From JBFWRK01 sp050248955 (GTDB taxonomy: Bacteria; Actinomycetota; Acidimicrobiia; Acidimicrobiales; Ilumatobacteraceae): a DNA stretch of 64,000 nucleotides. Within the stretch, counting starts at the first letter, position 1. Each line of letters begins with the position of its first letter. The position numbers and the translations under genes were made by a program. Under the pieces are notes generated by a model, which was not told where the DNA came from, did no database searches, and saw nothing but the letters and a program-made list of their open reading frames with translations. The stretch is from contig JBFWRK010000023.1 of NCBI GenBank assembly GCA_050248955.1, positions 1-64,000 of the forward strand, given 5' to 3'. This document shows positions 24,019 through 33,456 of this stretch, piece after piece.

Positions 24019-24944
24019 CAGGTGGGAACCTCCGCACCGCGTTGGCTGGTGATCCGCCCGTAGACCTCAGGGCGGCGGTACCGGTCGAAGTCGAACAACG
24101 TGTCCTTGTAGCGCTGGCACCAGTCGAGGTCGCAGCGCGCGACCAGCAGCTCGTCGTCCGTCGTCAGGGCCTGCGCCACGACCTGGCCGGACGGGGCGAT
24201 GATGCAGCTCTGGCCGAGCGAATCCACGCCCTCCTCGACGCCGCCCTTGGCGACGCCGACGACCCACGTGCCGTTCTGGTACGCACCCGACTGCATGACG
24301 AGTGCGTTGTGGAACCCCTGCAGGATGTCCTGGCTCGGGTCGGGGACGTAGTGGATCGGCGTGTTGTAGCCGCAGAGGATGAGCTCGACGCCCTGCAGTC
24401 CCATCACTCGGTAGCTCTCCGGCCAGCGCCGGTCGTTGCAGATCATCATCCCGACGAGCCCGCCGAACGCCCGCCACACGCCGAAGCCGTCAGGTGAGGG
24501 CTCGAAGTAGTAGCGCTCCGCGTGCTGGAACGGGCGGTCGGGTTCGTGGTGCTCGTGCCCGGGGATGTGGACCTTGCGGTACGTGGCGACGTGGGAGCCG
24601 TCGCGCTCGACGAGCATCTGCACGTTGTAGCGATGACCGTCGTCCGTGAGCTGGGCGTAGCCGAGACAGAACCCGATGCGGAGCCGCCGCGCCTCGTCGA
24701 ACAGTGGTTGCGTGTCGGCGTTCGGCATCGACCGCTCGTACCAGTGGTCCGCCTCGCTGATGTCGTCGACGAACCACCGGGGGAAGAACGTCGTGAGCGC
24801 GAGCTCGGGGTAGACGACGAGGTCAACGCCGTGGTCGCCGGCCTGGTGCAGCAGGTCGATCAGGCGCTCGACGACCTCCTTGCGGCCATGGTCGCGCTGG
24901 ATCGGACCGAGCTGTGCGGCACCGACCGTCACGATGCGGCTCAT
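24018..24944 (-). CDS. Nitrilase-superfamily amidohydrolase, N-carbamoyl-D-amino-acid hydrolase-like
   Basis: The 308-residue protein shows the nitrilase catalytic triad at the positions of N-carbamoyl-D-amino-acid hydrolase: Glu47 (VVYPELALTTFFPRW), Lys124 (YRKVHIPGHEHHEP) and Cys169 (MMICNDRRWPES). The length and the RKVHIPGH and NDRRWPE motifs fit that subfamily, which cleaves N-carbamoyl groups to NH3 and CO2. In this operon it could act on a ureido product of ring opening (inference). GGAAGGAGGAGCA directly precedes the ATG, the strongest ribosome binding site in the block, so this is the leading gene. A 7+7 bp palindrome lies about 50 bp upstream. Confidence 0.9.
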   Translation of the reverse strand: MSRIVTVGAAQLGPIQRDHGRKEVVERLIDLLHQAGDHGVDLVVYPELALTTFFPRWFVDDISEADHWYERSMPNADTQPLFDEARRLRIGFCLGYAQLTDDGHRYNVQMLVERDGSHVATYRKVHIPGHEHHEPDRPFQHAERYYFEPSPDGFGVWRAFGGLVGMMICNDRRWPESYRVMGLQGVELILCGYNTPIHYVPDPSQDILQGFHNALVMQSGAYQNGTWVVGVAKGGVEEGVDSLGQSCIIAPSGQVVAQALTTDDELLVARCDLDWCQRYKDTLFDFDRYRRPEVYGRITSQRGAEVPT

Positions 24945-24992
24945 TGCTCCTCCTTCCGGCGCGACCTGTCCATGATCCCATGTTCCGGTCGA

Positions 24993-25011
24993 GCTTTACA
25001 GTTCGTAAAGC
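24993..25011. promoter_or_regulatory. Operator-like palindrome upstream of the purine-like operon
   Basis: GCTTTAC (24993-24999) and GTAAAGC (25005-25011) are perfect 7-bp arms with a 5-bp spacer, 49 bp before the first gene. It is AT-rich compared with its surroundings. The regulator is unknown; no regulator gene is adjacent. Confidence 0.6.
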
Positions 25012-25045
25012 GATGCCGGCGCGCCCGGATGGATCGTGGTCTGCG

Positions 25046-25582
25046 TCAGGTGAGGAGCCCGACGTGGGCGAGCGCCATCCGCACGAGGCGGTCCTGACCG
25101 CTGCTCATCTCCCTCCGGATGTCCTCGCGGAGGCTCTCCTCAGGCGTGAGCCAGACGAGGTCGAGCGCGTCCTGGGACGGTCGGCAGTCCCCGGCCACCG
25201 GCACGACGAAGGCGAGGCTGACGGCGTGCTGGCGGGGGTCGTGGAAGCCCGTGATGTCGGGGTCGGGGAAGTACTCGACGACCGTGAACGGCGTGGGCGA
25301 GGGCGGGATGTGGGGGAGTGCGACCGGTCCGAGGTCCTTCTCGAGGTGGCGCACGAGCGCGTCGCGCACCCGCTCGCCGTAGAGCACGCGTCCGGAGACG
25401 ACGGCCCGGCTGATCGAGCCGTCGGGCTGCATGCCGAGCAGCGTGCCGACGCGCGTCACCGTGCCGTTCGCGTCGACCCGCACCGGCACGGCGTCGACGT
25501 ACACCACAGGCATCCTCGCCCGATGGGTCGCGATGTCCTCTTTGGACAGCCAGCTGCTACGGGTGTCGGTGCTCTGGGACAC
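25046..25582 (-). CDS. DUF4916-type Nudix-fold protein with degenerate Nudix box
   Basis: The 178-residue protein has the overall order of a Nudix domain (VVYVDAVPVRVDANGTVTRV, GRVLYGERVRDALVRHLEKD, SLAFVVPVAGDC, LVWLTPEESLRED). The Nudix box, normally GX5EX7REUXEEXGU, reads G-x5-E-x7-R-H-L-E-K-D-L-G, so two of the metal-binding glutamates are replaced. This matches the actinobacterial DUF4916 family. Pyrophosphatase activity may be lost or altered; a binding or sensing role is possible. It is a single gene on the minus strand upstream of the purine-like operon. Confidence 0.75.
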   Translation of the reverse strand: MSQSTDTRSSWLSKEDIATHRARMPVVYVDAVPVRVDANGTVTRVGTLLGMQPDGSISRAVVSGRVLYGERVRDALVRHLEKDLGPVALPHIPPSPTPFTVVEYFPDPDITGFHDPRQHAVSLAFVVPVAGDCRPSQDALDLVWLTPEESLREDIRREMSSGQDRLVRMALAHVGLLT

Positions 25583-25676
25583 GGTCCTCCTTCGACGAGC
25601 GCCGAGCTCGCGGTGCGCACGATCATCGCACTCCGGGAGACGGCCGGCCGAACCTCCGCCTGCTCGACGCGCGCCG

Positions 25677-28019
25677 TCAGGACTCCGGCCAGCTGAGCTG
25701 CATGCCCCCGGACCAGGACGTCGTGCGTTCGATCTGGTGGATCGTCGCTCGCATCGACGCCGCCGGGACCGGCGGGCTCATCAGGAAGCCTTGCGCCTGA
25801 CGGCAGCCGAGCGACGTGAGCACTCGCAGCTGCGCCATGCTCTCGACGCCCTCGGCGACCACGTCGAGGCCGAGCGCGTCGGCCATCGCGACGATCGTGT
25901 GCACGAGCGAGCGTGCGCTGTCGTCGTCGGCGACGCCGGAGACGAAGGCACGGTCGATCTTGATCCGCTGCAGCGGGAACCGGCGCATCATGCTCAGCGA
26001 GCTGTAGCCGGTGCCGAAGTCGTCGATCGCGAGCCGTGCACCGAGCGCTCTGATGCGGCGCATCGTCGTCAGCGCCTGCTCCGGCTCGCTGATCATCACG
26101 CCCTCGGTGACCTCGAGCCACAGCTGCGACGCGGGGATCGTCGAACGCAGGAGCGCTTCGCTGACCGCCGAGAGCAGGTTGGGGTCGCGCAGCTGGCGTG
26201 GGGAGAGGTTCACGGACATCGAGCTGTCGGGGCGGCAGACCCCGTCCTCGATCCAGGTCTGCAGCTGCATCAGGGCCTCGAGCAGCGCCCAGGCGCCGAT
26301 CGGTACGATCAGTCCGGTCTCTTCGGCGATCGGGATGAACTCGGCAGGTGAGACCACCCGGCCGTCGGCCATGTGCCAGCGCATCAAGGCCTCGAACCCG
26401 GTCACCTCGCCGGTCATCAGGTCGACGATCGGCTGGTAGTACAGCGCGAGCTCGCGTCGGTCGAGTGCACGGTGGAGCGCGGACTCGGTCTGCAGCCGCT
26501 GCGTCACCCGCTCGTGCATCGAATCGTCGAAGAGGGCGACGCAGTTCCGACCGGCGTCCTTCGCGCGGTACATCGCGGTGTCGGCGTTGCGGTGCAGCTC
26601 CTCGGCGCTCACCGCGCCGTTCGCCTTCGCCACCGCGACACCGATGCTGGCGGTGATGTACATGTCGCCGGCGCCGACATGGATGGGCTCGTGGAACACC
26701 GACAGGACGCGATCGGCGAACGCGAGCGCTTCACCCATCGTGCGCACGGTCGCATCGAGCGCCATGAACTCGTCGCCCGAGATCCGGCCGATGCGGACGT
26801 GCGGGGGCAGCGCGGCTCGAAGGCGGCGTCCGAGCATCCGCAGCACCTGGTCGCCGACTGCATGACCGAGGCTGTCGTTGATGTTCTTGAACCGGTCGAC
26901 GTCGATGAAGAGCACCGTCGGCCGGATGTCCTCGCGCCACGCGTCGTGCAGCGCCTCGGTGATCTGCTCGCCGAGCAGGGCCCGGTTCGGCAGGCCCGTG
27001 AGCGAATCGTGCTGGGCGGTCAGCAGCAGTGCCCGCTGCGCCCGCTCGTTGGCGCTGATCGCATTGGCGACACGCAGCGTGACAGCCAGGCACAGCGCCA
27101 GGGCCGACACGAGCCGCACGACGCGATCGAGGTCGGAGGTCGCGTCGGTCACGGCGAGCACCGCGACGGGCAGCATCAGCGATGCCGTGGTGAGCAGCAT
27201 CCGGTTCGTCTGCGGCCGGAGGTGACCCACGGGGATCGCCTCGGTGAGCGAGCGAACGCTCGGATGGAGGAACATCGCCCCTGCGCTGACGTAGGCCATG
27301 ATGTAGCCCGAGTCGGCGACGATCAGCCAGTCGGCGTCGATGTGACCAGCCGCTTCGAGCGCGTAGCCGAGGTCGCCGAGCAGCGCACCGAGGATCGCGG
27401 TCGAGAGGAACCACATCGAGATCGGCCGGAACGTCTCGGCGAACACGACCACGGCGAGCATGAACACCACGGCCACGCCGATCGGCTGGTACAGGCCCTG
27501 GATGTACGTGTTCAACGCCGGTTGGGTCGAGCGGGCGAGCGTCGGGTCGATGAGCGTCACGTAGCAGACGATCCAGGCGCCGCACGCCACGATCGTGGCG
27601 TCGGCGACCATGGTGCTCACGTTGCGGCCGCGCCGCACGCGGACGATCGCCACCAGCACGCCGACGTACAGCAGCTCGCCCATCGTGCGGGCCAGGTCCT
27701 CGAACAGGCCGGCACCGATCATCGCCCGATCCGGGCTGCGGAACGACGCCGCGATCTCGGTGATCAGGAAGCAGACCGCCATCGCGGCGGCGAACATCCA
27801 CACCGCACGGCTGGCGCGGTTGCGTCGGGCGCCGATCACCGCCGCCGGCACCAGGGTGACGATCACCGACAAGTAGGCGACCGTGCGGAACGTGGCGCTC
27901 GGCACGACGATCGAGAGGACCGCCACGAGCGATCCCGCGGCGAAGTACCACCACGCGAGTGGTGACGGAAGCCCCGGTCGGGGCGATGCAGGTTCCGGCT
28001 GCGTGGTGTGTTCGCCCAT
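25677..28019 (-). CDS. Membrane-bound GGDEF-EAL cyclic-di-GMP signalling protein
   Basis: The 780-residue protein has about eight or nine hydrophobic segments in residues ~22-325, then a GGDEF domain (from QHDSLTGLPNRALL, with the signature changed to SGDEF in RIGRISGDEF) and an intact EAL domain (FEALMRW, WLEVTEG, DDFGTGYSSL, VVAEGVE). The SGDEF variant is compatible with cyclase activity in some proteins; no RxxD inhibitory site is visible five residues upstream. All EAL metal-binding elements seem present, so phosphodiesterase activity is likely. The N-terminal membrane sensor has no family I recognise. It is divergent from 28150. Confidence 0.92.
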   Translation of the reverse strand: MGEHTTQPEPASPRPGLPSPLAWWYFAAGSLVAVLSIVVPSATFRTVAYLSVIVTLVPAAVIGARRNRASRAVWMFAAAMAVCFLITEIAASFRSPDRAMIGAGLFEDLARTMGELLYVGVLVAIVRVRRGRNVSTMVADATIVACGAWIVCYVTLIDPTLARSTQPALNTYIQGLYQPIGVAVVFMLAVVVFAETFRPISMWFLSTAILGALLGDLGYALEAAGHIDADWLIVADSGYIMAYVSAGAMFLHPSVRSLTEAIPVGHLRPQTNRMLLTTASLMLPVAVLAVTDATSDLDRVVRLVSALALCLAVTLRVANAISANERAQRALLLTAQHDSLTGLPNRALLGEQITEALHDAWREDIRPTVLFIDVDRFKNINDSLGHAVGDQVLRMLGRRLRAALPPHVRIGRISGDEFMALDATVRTMGEALAFADRVLSVFHEPIHVGAGDMYITASIGVAVAKANGAVSAEELHRNADTAMYRAKDAGRNCVALFDDSMHERVTQRLQTESALHRALDRRELALYYQPIVDLMTGEVTGFEALMRWHMADGRVVSPAEFIPIAEETGLIVPIGAWALLEALMQLQTWIEDGVCRPDSSMSVNLSPRQLRDPNLLSAVSEALLRSTIPASQLWLEVTEGVMISEPEQALTTMRRIRALGARLAIDDFGTGYSSLSMMRRFPLQRIKIDRAFVSGVADDDSARSLVHTIVAMADALGLDVVAEGVESMAQLRVLTSLGCRQAQGFLMSPPVPAASMRATIHQIERTTSWSGGMQLSWPES

Positions 28020-28149
28020 TGCGGTGATCAGTCCGGTCCTTTCTGTGGTCGGAAGGCTACGCCGCGCAGTTCCTGAGAACTTGTCACGCGACGCACGTTC
28101 TGCACCATGGCAAGTGGTTCACTAGGGGTGACGAAGAAAACACCGAGGT

Positions 28150-28794
28150 ATGACGCAGATGTATGTGACACGACACACACGGGCCGGATTCGCGCTGCTC
28201 GACGAGCTCTGGGCGCTGTACGAGCGGGCATACGTTCGCACAGCTGAGCAGGCGGTGACCCGCGAGCAGCTGTACCGGACCGAGTTCGAGGCCGCCGTCT
28301 CGGACGTCTCCAACCGCGTCTGGGTGGTCTGGGCGGACGAGCAGCCCGTGGCGATGGCGCTGATCGCCACCGACGTGGCAGCGACCCGGTACCTCAGCCG
28401 GGCGTACCTCGAGCGCAACTTCCCCGAGCGGCTCGCCCGGGGTGAGGTCCACTACATCCTGTGGACCGTCGTCGATCGCAACTACGCGGCGAAGGGCGCG
28501 ATCCTCCGCCTCGCCCGTGGCGCGCTGGCGCTCGAGGCGCAGGACGAGGCGTTGCTGATCTTCGACGCGCCGGAGTCGAACCAACCGAACGAGACCGGCG
28601 GCATCGCCGAGCTCGCGCTGCGGTTGGGGCGGATGGTCGGCACGGCCGAACTGCGGCCGCTCGAGGTGCAGCGCTACTACGCGCTGGACTTCGCCGGTTC
28701 GATCGCCGACGAGGAGCCGTCCGAGGAAGTCGGGCAGATGGCCGACCTCGCGGCCGCGAGCCTGTTCGGTGGGAGCGCGGAGCGCCGCGGCTGA
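28150..28794 (+). CDS. Conserved hypothetical protein, possibly GNAT-fold
   Basis: This 214-residue protein has no family I can name. Its first half (residues ~15-100) has a helix-helix-strand-strand order with VWVVWADEQPVAMALIATDV, then EVHYILWTVVDRNYAAKGAI, and a helix LRLARGALALEAQDEALLIF, which resembles the topology of acetyltransferases; the usual acetyl-CoA loop is not evident. The C-terminal 30 residues are acidic and likely flexible. It is divergent from the GGDEF-EAL gene and lies 79 nt upstream of phoH on the same strand. There is no signal peptide. Confidence 0.55.
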   Translation: MTQMYVTRHTRAGFALLDELWALYERAYVRTAEQAVTREQLYRTEFEAAVSDVSNRVWVVWADEQPVAMALIATDVAATRYLSRAYLERNFPERLARGEVHYILWTVVDRNYAAKGAILRLARGALALEAQDEALLIFDAPESNQPNETGGIAELALRLGRMVGTAELRPLEVQRYYALDFAGSIADEEPSEEVGQMADLAAASLFGGSAERRG

Positions 28795-28873
28795 CCGGCG
28801 CGAGGGCCACGCCCGGCCGCCCGCTACGGTGAGCAGCAGTACCGCGGCGTTGCCGCCCTCTCGAGCGAGTTGC

Positions 28874-29849
<976 letters not shown>

Positions 29850-29857
<8 letters not shown>

Positions 29858-30488
29858 CCACCATGCTCGCCCGCGCCTCGGACGACGGCGCAAGGTCGGT
29901 GGCGACGGCGAGCCGGAGGTGTTCTGCGCCGACGAGCTCGGCGAGGGTTCGATCGACATCGGACGCTGGTCCCAGCTCGCCACCGCTGTCCTCCACTCCG
30001 AAGGCGTGCGCGGCCTGGCCGAGCTCTCGGTCCTCTACGTCGGTGAGGACGCGATCGCCGAGCTGAACCAGCTCTACATGGGCAAGGCTGGGCCCACCGA
30101 CGTGCTCGCGTTCCCGATCGACGCCGGCGAGGTCGAGGTCATCGCCGGCCCCGGCGGGATGAGTCGCGGGCCTGATCGCGCACCGGTCGACGTCGGTGAT
30201 CTCCCGCTGCTGCTCGGCGACGTCGTGATCTGCCCGCCCGTGGCGGCAAGTCAGGCGGCAGACCACGCCGGCACGCTCGACGACGAGCTCGCGCTCCTGC
30301 TCGTGCACGGCGTGCTCCACGTCCTCGGCTACGACCATGCCGAACCCGACGAGCAGGCGATCATGCAGCGACGCGAGCGCGAGCTGCTCGAGGAGCACCA
30401 CTGGCACGGGCCGGCGCCCGCCGGCTTCCGCCAGGACCACGTCGACGAGCCGGACGCTCTCGGCGCGAACGACAGCGCGGATCGATGA
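29850..30488 (+). CDS. ybeY: Endoribonuclease YbeY
   Basis: The zinc motif HGVLHVLGYDH gives His153, His157 and His163. YbeY is a single-strand RNase needed for 16S rRNA 3'-end maturation and ribosome quality control. At 212 residues it is longer than the ~155 of E. coli because of an N-terminal basic tail (RPRLGRRRKVGG), a ~20-residue insert before the metal motif (residues ~95-115, EVIAGPGGMSRG) and an acidic C-terminal tail. GAGG lies before the ATG, inside the end of phoH. It overlaps the CBS-domain gene by 4 nt. Confidence 0.93.
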
Positions 30489-31819
30489 TCGCAGCCACGT
30501 TCTCCGGGGCGGACTACGCGATGATCGTCGTGATCGTCCTCCTGCTCTTCGTGCTGATCTTCCTCGCGGTGGCCGAGATGGGTCTGTCGAGGATGACGAA
30601 GCCCAAGGCATCGTCGCTCGCCGACCAGGGTCACAAGTCGGGCAAGGCGTTGCTGCGCCTCGTCAAGGGACCGGAGCGCTGGGTCAACCCGGTGCTCCTC
30701 TCCGTCAACCTCTGCCAGACCGTGCAGGCCACGCTCACCGGGATCGTGGCCAGCAACTTCGGCGTGATCGGTGTCCTCGTCGGCGTCATCCTCAACGTCG
30801 TCGTCTTCTTCGTGCTCGCCGAGGCCGTGCCGAAGACGTACGCCGTCCTGCACCCCGAGCGGGCCGCGCTGATCACCGCCCGGCCGATCTCGGCGCTGAC
30901 GGCGTTCCCACCGCTGCGAATGATCTCGCAGGGCCTGATCTCGTTGACGAACGTGATCATCCCAGGGCGGGGTCTGGTGAAGGGGCCGTTCGTGTCCGAA
31001 CAGGAGCTGCTGAGCATCGTCGAGACCGCTGCTGACGACGACGTGATCGAGCACGAGGAACGTCAGCTCATCGAATCGATCATCGAGTTCGGCGACACCG
31101 TCGCTCGCGAGGTGATGGTGCCGCGGCCCGACATCGTCACCGTCGACGACGTGAGCACCGTGACCGAAGCGCTCGACATCGCGATCGCGCACGGCTACAG
31201 CCGCCTGCCCGTGCTCGGTGGTGAGGACAACGACGACGTCGTCGGCCTCGCCTACATGAAGGACCTCATCAAGGCCGAGCGCGAGGGACGAGGCGGACAG
31301 CGGTTGAACGGCATCGTCCGCCCCGTGCGGATCGTCCCCGAGAACAAGCCCGTGGCGCGGTTGATGCGCGAGATGCAGGCCGACAAGTTCCACCTCGCGG
31401 TGGTGGCCGACGAGTACGGCGGGATCGCCGGCATCATCACGCTCGAGGACTGCCTCGAGGAGCTGGTCGGCGAGATCGTCGACGAGTACGACATCGAGCC
31501 GAACGAGGTCGTGCAGCTCCCGAGCGGCGACTACGTGATCGACGGTGGCATGAGCATCGGTGATCTCAACGATCTGCTCGAGATCGACGTGCCCGACGAG
31601 GACTGGGACACGGTGGCCGGGTTCGTGTTCGGGACGCTCGGCCACGTGCCAGTGCCCGGCGAGTCGGTGGAGTTCGACGGGTGGCTGTTCACCGCAGCGC
31701 AGGTCGACGGCCGCCGCATCCGCCAGGTGCGGATCTCCGCGCAGATGAACCACGACCGCCCGGCAGCTGAGGACGGGCGCGATCGCACCTCGCAGCGCGA
31801 CGGCACCGGGCGATCGTGA
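30485..31819 (+). CDS. CNNM/CorC-type CBS-domain membrane protein (hemolysin-like)
   Basis: The 444-residue protein has an N-terminal DUF21 membrane region (hydrophobic runs at ~10-30, 95-115 and neighbours), a CBS pair (EVMVPRPDIVTVDD to HLAVVADEYGGIAGIITLED) and a C-terminal CorC_HlyC domain (YVIDGGMSIGDLNDLL to DGWLFTAAQVDGRRI). This is the TlyC/YfjD architecture, associated with Mg2+ or Co2+ efflux; hemolytic activity is a historic label. It sits between ybeY and era as in many actinobacteria. Both junctions overlap by 4 nt, implying co-translation. The last ~25 residues are polar and likely disordered. Confidence 0.92.
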   Translation: MIAATFSGADYAMIVVIVLLLFVLIFLAVAEMGLSRMTKPKASSLADQGHKSGKALLRLVKGPERWVNPVLLSVNLCQTVQATLTGIVASNFGVIGVLVGVILNVVVFFVLAEAVPKTYAVLHPERAALITARPISALTAFPPLRMISQGLISLTNVIIPGRGLVKGPFVSEQELLSIVETAADDDVIEHEERQLIESIIEFGDTVAREVMVPRPDIVTVDDVSTVTEALDIAIAHGYSRLPVLGGEDNDDVVGLAYMKDLIKAEREGRGGQRLNGIVRPVRIVPENKPVARLMREMQADKFHLAVVADEYGGIAGIITLEDCLEELVGEIVDEYDIEPNEVVQLPSGDYVIDGGMSIGDLNDLLEIDVPDEDWDTVAGFVFGTLGHVPVPGESVEFDGWLFTAAQVDGRRIRQVRISAQMNHDRPAAEDGRDRTSQRDGTGRS

Positions 31820-32682
31820 CGGAGTCGCCGCCCAAGGAGCCGATCCGGAGATCGGGGTTCGTGACGCTCGCTGGTCGCCCGAACGTCGGGAAGTCGACGT
31901 TGCTGAACGCGCTGTGCGGACGGAAGCTGAGCATCGTCTCCGACAAGCCGCAAACGACCCGCTTCGCGATCCGCGGCGTCGTCAACCGTGGCGAGGTGCA
32001 GATCGTGTTCGTCGACACGCCCGGTCTGCACAAGCCGGTCACCGAGCTCGGCAAGAGCGTGAACCGGGCCGCGATCGAGTCGCTCGACGGTGTGGACGTC
32101 GCCTGCCTGATCATCGACGCGACGGCCCCCTTCGGTCGAGGCGATCGGTGGGTCGCCGAGAAGCTGCCGAAGGACCTCGTCGTCGTCGTGAACAAGGTCG
32201 ACCTGGCGACGCCCGCGCAGATCGGCCAGCAGCTCACCGCGGTGGCCGCGCTCGACGCGTCGGCCTACTTCGCCGTGTCGGCCCGAACGGGCGACGGCGT
32301 CACCGATCTCCTCGATCACCTGGCCTCCCGCATGCCAGAGGGCCCGATGTACTTCCCGCTCGACGTGCCGACCGACCTCGCTGACGACACCTGGGTGGCC
32401 GAGCTCGTACGCGAGCAGCTGCTCGCCGTCACGCGGGACGAGTTGCCGTACTCGATCGCCACCAGGGTGACCGAGTGGGAGGGCAGCCGCATACGCGTCG
32501 AGATCATCGTCGAGCGCGAGAGCCAGAAGGGCATGGTCATCGGCAAGCAGGGCGAGATCCTCAAGCAGGTCGGTCAGTCGGCACGCGCCCAGCTCCCCCC
32601 GGGCACCTACCTCGAGCTCTTCGTGCGCGTCGACAAGAACTGGCAGCAGAGCGCATCGCGGGTGGAGCGGCTCGGCTACTGA
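31816..32682 (+). CDS. era: GTPase Era
   Basis: This 288-residue GTPase has G1 GRPNVGKS (residues 20-27), switch I QTTR, G3 DTPG (67-70), G4 NKVD (126-129), and a C-terminal type II KH domain with the GMVIGKQGEILKQVGQ motif. Era binds the 3' end of 16S rRNA during 30S assembly, which agrees with its chain to ybeY and phoH. It starts at a GTG that overlaps the CBS-gene stop by 4 nt (GTGA). The length is slightly below the ~300 of E. coli. The gene ends the operon. Confidence 0.96.
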   Translation: MTESPPKEPIRRSGFVTLAGRPNVGKSTLLNALCGRKLSIVSDKPQTTRFAIRGVVNRGEVQIVFVDTPGLHKPVTELGKSVNRAAIESLDGVDVACLIIDATAPFGRGDRWVAEKLPKDLVVVVNKVDLATPAQIGQQLTAVAALDASAYFAVSARTGDGVTDLLDHLASRMPEGPMYFPLDVPTDLADDTWVAELVREQLLAVTRDELPYSIATRVTEWEGSRIRVEIIVERESQKGMVIGKQGEILKQVGQSARAQLPPGTYLELFVRVDKNWQQSASRVERLGY

Positions 32683-32761
32683 CGTGGAACGGCTTGTCAA
32701 GAGTCGGAGATCTCGTTCCCCGCCATCCCGCCACGCATGTCGGGGATCGAGTCAGGGTTTT

Positions 32762-32777
32762 CGATCGCCGGCGATCG
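32762..32777. terminator. Perfect 16-bp palindrome between era and the GerMN lipoprotein gene
   Basis: CGATCGCC and GGCGATCG abut with no loop, between two convergent genes. It may form a cruciform or act as a bidirectional terminator, but there is no T tract; it could also be a protein-binding site. Confidence 0.35.
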
Positions 32778-32802
32778 TAGATGCTGCCGGAGATCGACCC
32801 AA

Positions 32803-33456
32803 TCAGGAGGCGAGCGAGCGGTAGTCGTCGAACGTGACGGTCTCGCCGGCGGTCGTGATCGAGCCGTCGCCCTTCGGCACGGCGATGTCCGTCCCGGCGA
32901 TCCGGAAGCGCACCGCGCCGATGCCGCGGAGCTCGAGCGTGAGCACCATCTGGCCGAACGCGAGCGGGAGCTGGTCGGCCGGGATGAGCTGCACGCTGGC
33001 GTCCAGCAACTCGACCGTCGCGACACCTCGGCTCTCGTCGACGGACACCACGAGGTCGGCGTAGAGGGCGGTCCGGAGCCCGAGGCCGATGCTGTCGGTC
33101 GGGGGCCCGTTGAGCAGCACGCTCAGGGCTTGCGCCGCGCTCACCGGTCGCGGCAGCGGCTGCACGACCGGAGTGAGACGGTTACCGGCGATGAAGTACA
33201 GCGCGACCGGCTCGAGCGCGACCGTGGTGGTCGTCTCGAACACGGTGGTCGCGGTCGTCTCGGGCGGGCTCGTCGTCGAGACGATCGTCGTGGTCGTCGT
33301 CGTGGTCGTCGTGGTCGTCGTGTCGAGCAGGCCGGAGCGGGCGAGGTCGTCCGGGTTGATCTCCTGGAAGTCGCTCGGTCCCGACACACCGCAACTCGCG
33401 GCGAGGACGATCGCGATCACCGAGCCGGCGGCGATCGCGAGGACGCGCTGCCTCAT
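32803..33456 (-). CDS. GerMN-domain lipoprotein, LpqB-like partner of the histidine kinase
   Basis: The 217-residue protein has a lipoprotein-type signal (VLAIAAGSVIAIVLAASCG, Cys22), a Thr-rich linker with 12 consecutive Thr, and a GerMN domain (ALYFIAGNRLTPV to VRFRIAGTDIAVP). Its start overlaps the stop of the histidine kinase by 4 nt. In Actinomycetota the mtrA-mtrB-lpqB locus pairs a kinase with a GerMN lipoprotein that modulates it, so this is likely a short LpqB analogue lacking the C-terminal propeller. It would be anchored on the outer face of the membrane. The Thr linker probably spans the cell wall. Confidence 0.85.
   Translation of the reverse strand: MRQRVLAIAAGSVIAIVLAASCGVSGPSDFQEINPDDLARSGLLDTTTTTTTTTTTTIVSTTSPPETTATTVFETTTTVALEPVALYFIAGNRLTPVVQPLPRPVSAAQALSVLLNGPPTDSIGLGLRTALYADLVVSVDESRGVATVELLDASVQLIPADQLPLAFGQMVLTLELRGIGAVRFRIAGTDIAVPKGDGSITTAGETVTFDDYRSLAS
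33286..33321 (-). repeat. Trinucleotide repeat encoding 12 threonines
   Basis: On the coding strand ACG and ACC codons alternate 12 times without interruption within the linker of the lipoprotein. Such a tract is prone to length changes and would alter the linker length in frame. Confidence 0.85.

Noticed and set aside
21340..24063. A 907-codon open frame on the plus strand opposite the molybdenum hydroxylase
   Set aside because: The product is Arg/Val/Asp-rich, has no family motif, and mirrors the codon pattern of the real gene; long antisense frames are expected at this GC content.
26373..27965. A 530-codon plus-strand frame rich in His/Arg/Asp opposite the GGDEF-EAL gene
   Set aside because: It has no domain and is the antisense of a complete GGDEF-EAL protein.
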